Part shown: positions 1 through 4,358 of the stretch, piece by piece
How the letters are laid out: each line of letters starts with the position of its first letter
Position numbering within the stretch: position 1 is the stretch's first letter
NCBI GenBank assembly: GCA_026015225.1
Contig: JAOZGV010000108.1
Span: 1-5,592, forward strand
DNA from: Candidatus Bathyarchaeota archaeon
Lineage (GTDB): Archaea > Thermoproteota > Bathyarchaeia > 40CM-2-53-6 > RBG-13-38-9
Direction of reading: 5' to 3'
Length of the DNA stretch: 5,592 nt
Made by a program: the position numbers and the translations under genes
Notes under the pieces: model-generated
The model's database searches: none
What the model was told of the DNA's origin: nothing
The model's input: only the letters and a program-made list of their open reading frames with translations

Positions 1-356
1 ACTCTGGATTTCGAACTATCACCGGATGGTTCAGATTCTTCAGCTCCCTTATAAAAGAAGAGCAGATTAGGAGTCAGATCAGGTCTGGAATCAGTAAGAA
101 ACATAAGATATGATTCTACGTATGCTACAGCATTAATATATCGCCTAGTATTGTTATAGATGGTCGAATTTCGTCGTCCTAAGATCAGAATATGCCAGAA
201 ATGGATAAAATTTATTATGCTTATAAATATCCCCCAGAGCCAAAAAATTATGCCTATAGCGATTCCATAGATCCATCTGATTAAAAGTTCTATTCTAGAA
301 GCTTTTTGATCAAAGGGCGCCAATTCATTTAATTTCTTTGAACTCATCTTCATCAT
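1..356 (-). CDS. DUF4389 domain membrane protein, 3' end cut by window edge
   Basis: An open frame of 118 codons runs from ATG at 356 to the left edge without a stop. Residues about 22-90 read like the DUF4389 family: a basic-hydrophobic start (RIELLIRWIYG, 21-31), a long hydrophobic stretch at 28-59 that could hold one or two membrane segments, then GRRN (60-63) and a segment with NAVAYVESYLMFLTD (75-89), close to the family's 'N-Y-Y-L-LTD-PP' pattern. After this, residues 104-118 turn acidic and serine-rich, so a soluble tail probably continues outside the window. DUF4389 proteins are membrane proteins of unknown function. Three in-frame ATGs lie at 356, 353 and 347. TAA TAG sits directly upstream of the first, so 356 is the farthest possible start, and a TATA-like box 27 nt upstream fits a leaderless transcript beginning there. 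The family call is from remembered motif shape, not a search. Confidence 0.8.
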   Translation of the reverse strand, partial: MMKMSSKKLNELAPFDQKASRIELLIRWIYGIAIGIIFWLWGIFISIINFIHFWHILILGRRNSTIYNNTRRYINAVAYVESYLMFLTDSRPDLTPNLLFFYKGAEESEPSGDSSKSR

Positions 357-374
357 CTATTAAAAACCGTAAAG

Positions 375-397
375 ATAATTTATTTAAGCCTTTTGAA
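375..397 (-). promoter_or_regulatory. Archaeal TATA/BRE promoter of the DUF4389 gene, leaderless type
   Basis: On the minus strand CAAAAGGC (BRE-like, purine-rich) is followed by TTAAATAA, centred near 383. The first ATG of the DUF4389 gene is at 356, about 27 nt from the centre of the box. That is the usual TATA-to-start distance in archaea, so transcription could begin on the ATG itself. No Shine-Dalgarno sequence precedes that ATG, which agrees with a leaderless message. Confidence 0.5.
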
Positions 398-433
398 TAG
401 CTAGAAACTAAGATTTTAGCATGCGATATTTTC

Positions 434-454
434 TATTGTTCATGGATAACAATA
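434..454. repeat. 7-bp perfect inverted repeat between the DUF72 and DUF4389 genes
   Basis: TATTGTT (434-440) and AACAATA (448-454) are perfect inverted copies around a 7-nt centre, CATGGAT. The element lies about 40 bp upstream of the DUF4389 TATA box and 46 bp past the DUF72 stop codon. No T-run follows on the minus strand, so it is not a clear terminator. It could be a binding site for a regulator or a chance repeat in AT-rich DNA. Confidence 0.35.
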
Positions 455-492
455 TTTCAATTTTATCCTCGAAGAAGTTTGAGATTTTGAAA

Positions 493-507
493 CAAATTTT
501 TAATTTG
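493..507. repeat. Small inverted repeat over the DUF72 stop codon
   Basis: CAAATT (493-498), TTT and AATTTG (502-507) form a perfect 6-bp inverted repeat with a 3-nt loop that includes the stop codon of the DUF72 gene. It is entirely A/T except the outer pair and has no strong T-run after it, so a terminator role is weakly supported. Confidence 0.2.
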
Positions 508-1684
508 GAAATTCAACAACCATTTTCGATTCAAAGTCCCATTTCTCAATAGACGAATTGATCAAAGTCAATATCTCTTTGGATCTCTTATCATCGATAC
601 TTAGCATGAATTTTACAATATGTGAGCAAAATTTCTTTTTCAAACTTGTTTTTGTCCAAATTGGGCAGTAATGGATTATTTTTCGCTCGTCCAAATTAAT
701 TTCTACAGTCGTATCGCCCAAATAAGCAGCCAAACTCCTTTTGCTGTCCTCACGTAGAGAGAAATCAGTATCAGGAATAGATTTTGCTTCATGAATAATT
801 TCTTTTTCCGTGAGATCAACCATAAAATTTTCTACAGTATCATCAACGATAGGTCCTGTCCAACTATCCAGGGTTCCTGTTACTTTTTCCATTCCTTCTT
901 TCCTTCTAAATGTAATTTTTCGAAGTGCGGTTGGCCCGTGAGGAGGGGGTGCCCCAAGCATTTGCATTGTCTGAAGACAGTTTTCAGGTGCATATGCATG
1001 GAAGTGATTGTTGAAATAGCCCAGAACTCTGTCGGTTTTTCCGGCAACTTTTTTGATCTTTGAAACAATTCCCTTCAGTTCTTCTTCTGAATATTTATAG
1101 TTAAACCATGGTTTATTACCTCTCCCATGCAACCGAAAATACGCTAAATTAGATGTAACATGAACTTCCGGAGGCAATAGTGGTTCATCGACTATCGTGT
1201 AAGTTGTTTCATACTTCTCCAACAATTTAAAAACATCATTTTTTAACCAAGATAAATGTCTAAACTCAACTGCAAATTTTACGGAATCTGGGAGCAGCGA
1301 AAGAAATGATTCCAATCGATCTGCATTAAATTTTAAAAATGGAGGTAGTTGAACGAGAATACAATCCAATTTTTTCGTTTCAATAAGGGGCTTCATTACC
1401 TCTATGAATTTGTTAATATCTACTTCGACACCTTTTGAGGCGTCTATAATTTTCTTATGCGTTATTATCTGAGGCAGTTTTGCGGAGAAAGTAAAATCTG
1501 GAGGAGTGTGCCTTACCCATCCGAACACGATCTCATCTTTTGGAAACGAATAAAAAGTAGAATTTATTTCAACAGTTGGAAATATTGAGGAGTATTGTTT
1601 AAGTTTACCTTGCCTTTTGGAATACAGAATATCTTCCCATTCAGCGTAACTCCAACCAGACGTTCCAAGTAAAATTTCAGACAT
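500..1684 (-). CDS. DUF72 (YecE-like) protein with C-terminal SWIM-like zinc-binding segment
   Basis: This protein has 394 residues; stand-alone DUF72 proteins are usually about 240-300. Residues 4-244 carry the DUF72 TIM-barrel hallmarks: GTSGWSY (7-13), VEINSTFYSFP (38-48), FSAKLP (66-71), VQLPP (111-115), FAVEFRH (137-143), YFRLHGRG (182-189) and YFNNHFHAYAPENC (223-236). The family's biochemical function is not established. The extra 150 residues end in H338-x-C340-x12-C353-x-H355, followed by an IVKFML helix. This resembles the SWIM zinc finger (CxC-xn-CxH), with His in place of the first Cys, so nucleic-acid or protein binding is possible but inferred. The ATG at 1684 lies 25 bp after the CFI-box gene's stop, which suggests co-transcription. 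No Shine-Dalgarno is seen. A TTAAAT box at 1708-1713 is about 26 nt upstream and could support an extra leaderless transcript. The stop is TAA. Confidence 0.9.
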   Translation of the reverse strand: MSEILLGTSGWSYAEWEDILYSKRQGKLKQYSSIFPTVEINSTFYSFPKDEIVFGWVRHTPPDFTFSAKLPQIITHKKIIDASKGVEVDINKFIEVMKPLIETKKLDCILVQLPPFLKFNADRLESFLSLLPDSVKFAVEFRHLSWLKNDVFKLLEKYETTYTIVDEPLLPPEVHVTSNLAYFRLHGRGNKPWFNYKYSEEELKGIVSKIKKVAGKTDRVLGYFNNHFHAYAPENCLQTMQMLGAPPPHGPTALRKITFRRKEGMEKVTGTLDSWTGPIVDDTVENFMVDLTEKEIIHEAKSIPDTDFSLREDSKRSLAAYLGDTTVEINLDERKIIHYCPIWTKTSLKKKFCSHIVKFMLSIDDKRSKEILTLINSSIEKWDFESKMVVEFPN

Positions 1685-1709
1685 AAATAAGGACGCTCAT
1701 AAATTAGAT

Positions 1710-2501
1710 TTAATGCATAATAAACCACACCATTGTATCGAGCACCCTTAGAAACCAAATCATTGGTGAGAGTATAGTTATTGCAGGAATCCTAGTCCAA
1801 GAATTTTCCTGAATAAATTGAGCCACGCTAGGACTGAAGGAATAATACCATGAATTGAATTTGTTTACAAAATCGTGCCCAAATACTCGAACTAAAGTAT
1901 CGTCTCTGAAATGTCTTAAAAATTGAACTTCTTGAGATAATGGTGAACCAGTGAGAGCAGTAACGATTAGACAACCACCAGTAAGTTGATAAACGATTGA
2001 ATAATTTTCTTTATTAAATTTTGAATTAAAAGCATTATTTGGTAATTCAATAGAAATGCTCTTTGGCATCGGTAATTCGGGCGTTGTGGGTGATAAAAAG
2101 ACATAGTAGTTTGCTCCTTCGGTACACACTGGATAGATCGTTCTTATTAAATCAAGATCGATTTTCCAGGTCATTCCCCTTTTTTGAGCAAAATTTTTTA
2201 TTGGAAATGAAACGGTCATAGTATTTCCAGGTTGATTTATTTTTATAATCACATTTTGAATTTCAGCTATCCAACCTATTTCTCTAAATTCTGAAACTAA
2301 TTTAGATTTGAAATTTTCTTCACCAATCAAAACGTATTCTGAATACATAACTATGTGAGATGCGCCAGAATATGTAGCAGTAATATTCCCCATTCCATTT
2401 GAATGAATGATAATATGAGCAAAACTCGTAGCTTGGACACAAGGCATAAAAAAGGAAAAGACTAAAATTGAGAGAAAAAGTAGAGAGAAGATTTTTTTCA
2501 T
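1710..2501 (-). CDS. Secreted CFI-box (CFI-box-CTERM-type) protein, archaeal
   Basis: This 263-residue protein has a Sec signal peptide: KK at 2-3, a hydrophobic core at 4-19 and a likely cleavage after VQA (24). Residues 25-170 look strand-rich and match no family I recognise; their function is unknown. The C-terminal part matches the CFI-box region of many archaeal and bacterial surface proteins. C177-LIVTALTGSPL (177-188) corresponds to the usual CFIATAAYGSPL, then come EVQFLRHFRDD (191-201) and FNSWYYSFSPSVAQFIQEN (215-233), and a hydrophobic tail at 237-262 that could be a membrane anchor. The order and wording resemble Nitrososphaeria proteins I remember. The CFI box is thought to act as a C-terminal sorting or processing signal, but this is not proven. 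The core motif is degenerate here (LIVTALT for FIATAAY). On the transcript GGAG (2514-2517) precedes the ATG at 2501 by 12 nt, an acceptable but long-spaced ribosome site. The DUF72 gene follows 25 bp later. Confidence 0.8.
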   Translation of the reverse strand: MKKIFSLLFLSILVFSFFMPCVQATSFAHIIIHSNGMGNITATYSGASHIVMYSEYVLIGEENFKSKLVSEFREIGWIAEIQNVIIKINQPGNTMTVSFPIKNFAQKRGMTWKIDLDLIRTIYPVCTEGANYYVFLSPTTPELPMPKSISIELPNNAFNSKFNKENYSIVYQLTGGCLIVTALTGSPLSQEVQFLRHFRDDTLVRVFGHDFVNKFNSWYYSFSPSVAQFIQENSWTRIPAITILSPMIWFLRVLDTMVWFIMH

Positions 2502-2565
2502 GTTATATCAAATCTCCATATAAAAGTATGAAAAATCACATACATAAGTTGAAATCATTACGCCC

Positions 2566-2580
2566 TATATGTGACATATA
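2566..2580. promoter_or_regulatory. 15-bp palindrome at the predicted start site: candidate operator
   Basis: TATATGT (2566-2572) and ACATATA (2574-2580) are perfect inverted copies around G2573. The palindrome sits between the TATA box near 2593 and the expected transcription start near 2567, where archaeal repressors commonly bind. Part of it, TATGTGA (2568-2574), has an inverted copy, TCACATA, at 2536-2542, and TGACAT occurs twice (2572-2577 and 2581-2586). No regulator gene lies in the window. Confidence 0.4.
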
Positions 2581-2586
2581 TGACAT

Positions 2587-2603
2587 TAGATATAAATTTT
2601 TCC
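2587..2603 (-). promoter_or_regulatory. Archaeal BRE/TATA promoter of the CFI-box gene
   Basis: The minus strand reads GGAAAAATTTATATC: a purine-rich BRE followed by a TATA box centred near 2593. This is the best archaeal promoter match in the window. Initiation about 26 nt on would fall near 2567, giving a leader of about 65 nt before the ATG at 2501. That leader holds a small GTATG/CATAC hairpin (2526-2530 with 2539-2543) and the GGAG site. Confidence 0.55.
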
Positions 2604-2650
2604 AAGAAAGAAAAGATCAGAATTGTCAAAGTGGTTTGAGGTTTTAAGTA

Positions 2651-2677
2651 TCCAATTTTTAATAAGAAAATATTGGA
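2651..2677 (-). terminator. Possible terminator after the SDR gene
   Basis: Eleven bases past the SDR stop codon, TCCAAT (2651-2656) and ATTGGA (2672-2677) can pair around a 15-nt loop. On the minus strand that loop is T-rich (ATATTTTCTTATT). Archaeal termination depends mainly on T-tracts, so this is a plausible but weak end point. Confidence 0.3.
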
Positions 2678-2688
2678 AAGATATCTCA

Positions 2689-3447
2689 TTAGTGGATTGT
2701 CCAACCACCATCGACAGGAATGATTGCTCCTGTAATACTTCCAGACTCCTCAGATGCGAGAAAAGATACAGTTCTAGCCACTTCTTCACCGGTTGCAAGA
2801 CGTTTTAGAGGAATGTTGTCCATAACGAACTTTTTGAATTTTGGATCTTTAAGCATTTTTTTAGTGAAGGACGTCTCAACAAATGTGGGTGCGATAGCAT
2901 TTACTTTGATATTATATTTTGCCCACTCTAATGCTAATACACGCGTTAATTGATCAACGGCTCCTTTACTAGAGCAGTATGCAGCTCGATGAGGTAGGGC
3001 CACTTTTCCAGCTTGCGATGAGATGTTGATAATAACTCCTTTTCTTCTTGGTATCATGGATTTCTTTCCAACAAATTGGCAGCAGAAGAACAATCCTTTC
3101 ACGTTTATATCCATTATAGTTTCCCATGCTTCAAGAGTAACATCTTCGGCATTCTGTGGAATATTTACTCCTGCACTATTTACCAATATATCGATCTCAC
3201 CCAAATCTTTTTGAATTTGATCTACCGCACCGGGAATCTTCTCTACGTGGGTAACATCAACCGAATACCACTTGCATTTACAACCGAACTTTAAAATTTC
3301 TTCACCTACTTTGGAGAGTTTACTTAAGGTTCTTCCCCAGAGCACTATATTTGCGCCTTGATGAGCCAATCCTAAGGCTGAAGCCTTACCAATGCCACTT
3401 CCTCCACCCGTTACTAATGCCGTTTTTCCTGAGAGAACAGAATTCAA
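2689..3447 (-). CDS. Classical SDR-family NAD(P)-dependent oxidoreductase
   Basis: The protein has 252 residues, the usual length of a classical short-chain dehydrogenase/reductase. The nucleotide-binding TGGGSGIG is at 13-20, DVT at 64-66 and NSAG (variant of NNAG) at 90-93. The catalytic set is complete: N114 or N115 region (DINVKG, 113-118), S144 in INISSQAG, and Y157-x3-K161. After strand 2 the sequence is WGRT (37-40) with no acidic residue, and R39 suggests preference for NADP(H). The C-terminus (PVDGGWTIH) is typical of the FabG / gluconate 5-dehydrogenase / glucose 1-dehydrogenase-like group. Substrate cannot be told; annotation as 3-oxoacyl-ACP reductase would be unsafe because no fatty-acid genes are near. 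The start is TTG at 3447: an in-frame TAA lies six codons upstream, and no ATG or GTG gives the full Rossmann N-terminus. The ribosome site is weak (GGTAGATC). It stands alone, with 187 bp downstream and 337 bp upstream without a supported gene. Confidence 0.92.
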   Translation of the reverse strand: MNSVLSGKTALVTGGGSGIGKASALGLAHQGANIVLWGRTLSKLSKVGEEILKFGCKCKWYSVDVTHVEKIPGAVDQIQKDLGEIDILVNSAGVNIPQNAEDVTLEAWETIMDINVKGLFFCCQFVGKKSMIPRRKGVIINISSQAGKVALPHRAAYCSSKGAVDQLTRVLALEWAKYNIKVNAIAPTFVETSFTKKMLKDPKFKKFVMDNIPLKRLATGEEVARTVSFLASEESGSITGAIIPVDGGWTIH

Positions 3448-3498
3448 TCTTGATCTACCAACTTAATTTGGTATTTCGCTGTCTTTTCAAAAAAATTG

Positions 3499-3512
3499 GA
3501 TTATAAAATGAT
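3499..3512 (-). promoter_or_regulatory. Candidate TATA box of the SDR gene
   Basis: The minus strand has TTTTATAA (3501-3508), 54-61 nt before the TTG start. Initiation about 26 nt downstream would be near 3478, leaving a leader of about 30 nt. No convincing BRE precedes it. A second, stronger-looking box (TATATAAAAG on the minus strand, 3573-3582) lies farther upstream and would give a leader of about 105 nt, so the true promoter is undecided. Confidence 0.35.
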
Positions 3513-3532
3513 AAGTGTCATTTCGATAAGCA

Positions 3533-3572
3533 GGAGAGTAATCTCTCTATAAACAGGATGAATATACTCTCC
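3533..3572. repeat. 8-bp inverted repeat with a competing inner hairpin, upstream of SDR gene
   Basis: GGAGAGTA (3533-3540) and TACTCTCC (3565-3572) are perfect inverted copies separated by 24 bp. The left arm can pair instead with a nearer element: GAGAG (3534-3538), TAAT, CTCTC (3543-3547). The right arm abuts a TATA-like stretch at 3573-3582. These G/C-containing arms stand out in a gap that is otherwise almost pure A/T. If the distal TATA box is used, one arm lies between it and the start site and the other in the leader. This could be a paired operator or an RNA switch-like fold; neither is shown. Confidence 0.4.
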
Positions 3573-3784
3573 CTTTTATATAATTCATTTTTTTTAATAA
3601 TAATTTTAGAATCATTCATAAAAATTTCTAATCTTTATAATTTCTAAATTTACTATATATTTTTGATATATTTAGAAGGAATAAACTAAAAATTAAGTAG
3701 AAGATGAAATTCTGAGAATCCAAAGGAAAATTTACATTCTGAATTTTAGATACTTGGTTTAGCTTTACCTTGCCACTTCCCGGA
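3573..3784. other. AT-rich noncoding gap between ester cyclase-like and SDR genes
   Basis: This is the upstream part of a 337-bp gap without a supported gene. It is extremely A/T-rich, especially 3575-3700. It contains TATA-like boxes readable on either strand (for example 3573-3582), an 8-T run at 3588-3595 and an 11-bp palindrome ATTCTGAGAAT (3709-3719). No tRNA, clear terminator of the ester cyclase gene or gene remnant was seen. Confidence 0.5.
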
Positions 3785-4195
3785 TCATAGTGCAGCACTG
3801 AGTTGTTTCTTCACACTATGGCGGTCCCAATAAGCCCAGAGTTCTACTACTTTTCCTTCGGCAATGTGGAGTATAGTTGCACCTTGAAATTTGATGTTTT
3901 TATTTGTGGCAGGAATTCCCAAAAATTCACCTTTCTGGGTAACCTTTAACGTCCAGTGGGAAACAACCCTATTTCCTTCAGCGATCAAATCCTCAATTGT
4001 GAAATGAATGTCCGGGAAGACAGCAAATAACTCTTCTGCGTATTGTCTAAATTGTTCAGGTCCTTTCAAATCCTTTTCGAAAGTGTGAAAGATACAGTTT
4101 GTAGAGATGAACTCGTCCACTAATTCTAGTTTACCACTATTCCAAACCTCTTCGACTATTCGGCGGTATAGTGTTTTGTTATCTTCTATTGACAT
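3785..4195 (-). CDS. SnoaL-like ester cyclase family protein
   Basis: The protein has 136 residues, a normal length for a single cone-shaped alpha+beta barrel of the NTF2/SnoaL superfamily. The pattern follows the 'ester cyclase' branch: N6 with YRRIVEEVWNSGKLELVDEF (helices, 10-29), FHTFE (36-40), GPEQFRQYAEELFAVFPDIHFTIEDLIAEGNRVV (45-78), GEFLGIPATNKNI (89-101) and the C-terminal GKVVELWAYWDRHSVKKQL (114-132). FPD, IAEG and W-x3-D are the strongest marks. D124 may occupy the position of the catalytic Asp in SnoaL, which is inference. The common GTH before G-F is VTQ here, so the His is absent. Related proteins are widespread singletons of unknown substrate, and no polyketide genes are near. 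The ATG at 4195 has GTGAT 3 nt upstream, a partial and close match to an archaeal Shine-Dalgarno. It has its own upstream gap of 163 bp. Confidence 0.88.
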   Translation of the reverse strand: MSIEDNKTLYRRIVEEVWNSGKLELVDEFISTNCIFHTFEKDLKGPEQFRQYAEELFAVFPDIHFTIEDLIAEGNRVVSHWTLKVTQKGEFLGIPATNKNIKFQGATILHIAEGKVVELWAYWDRHSVKKQLSAAL

Positions 4196-4258
4196 AATAT
4201 CACTTCTTTTTCTACTTTTTTAGGTTAAGAATATTAGAAATTCAGAATAAGTCATTAA

Positions 4259-4282
4259 TCTATATACATATTTATTCTTTGG
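4259..4282 (-). promoter_or_regulatory. Candidate promoter of the ester cyclase-like gene
   Basis: On the minus strand CCAAAG is followed by AATAAATATGTATATAG, offering two overlapping TATA-like boxes (4268-4277 and 4261-4266). Initiation about 26 nt further on gives a leader of roughly 40-50 nt before the ATG at 4195. The exact box cannot be fixed by eye. Confidence 0.35.
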
Positions 4283-4321
4283 AAACTAAATTAATTTGCG
4301 TGCGTGCTTACAAAGGCATCC

Positions 4322-4355
4322 AAAAATTCTCAAATAAATCAGAGTTTTAAAAAAA
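4322..4355 (-). terminator. T-tract terminator after the glycosyltransferase gene
   Basis: On the minus strand the stop codon at 4361-4359 is followed after 3 nt by T7 (4355-4349), then by T-rich DNA and a T5 tract (4326-4322). Archaeal RNA polymerase terminates at such oligo-T tracts without a hairpin. The site fits a transcript end between this gene and the separately promoted ester cyclase-like gene. Confidence 0.5.
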
Positions 4356-4358
4356 GTA

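Noticed and set aside
791..1063. Plus-strand open frame opposite the DUF72 gene
   Set aside because: It lies wholly inside a strongly supported gene on the other strand, is rich in Cys, Phe and Ser as antisense frames are, and shows no domain. The other plus-strand frames at 2623-3294 inside the SDR gene are dismissed for the same reason.
1564..1758. Minus-strand frame crossing the CFI-box/DUF72 junction
   Set aside because: It overlaps the supported end of one gene and the start of the next in another frame and has no recognisable motif.
3518..3619. 33-codon minus-strand frame (ATG at 3619, TGA at 3518-3520) in the gap before the SDR gene
   Set aside because: The composition is what AT-rich noncoding DNA gives (runs of Ile and Lys). 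No ribosome site is seen, and the frame passes through the inverted repeats. A tiny leader peptide cannot be excluded but is not supported.
3701..3742. Possible C/D box guide RNA: AAGATGA (6 of 7 to box C) with CTGA at 3712 and 3739
   Set aside because: Only 4 nt separate the C-like box from the first CTGA, too short for a guide. There is no C' box and the terminal stem is poor.
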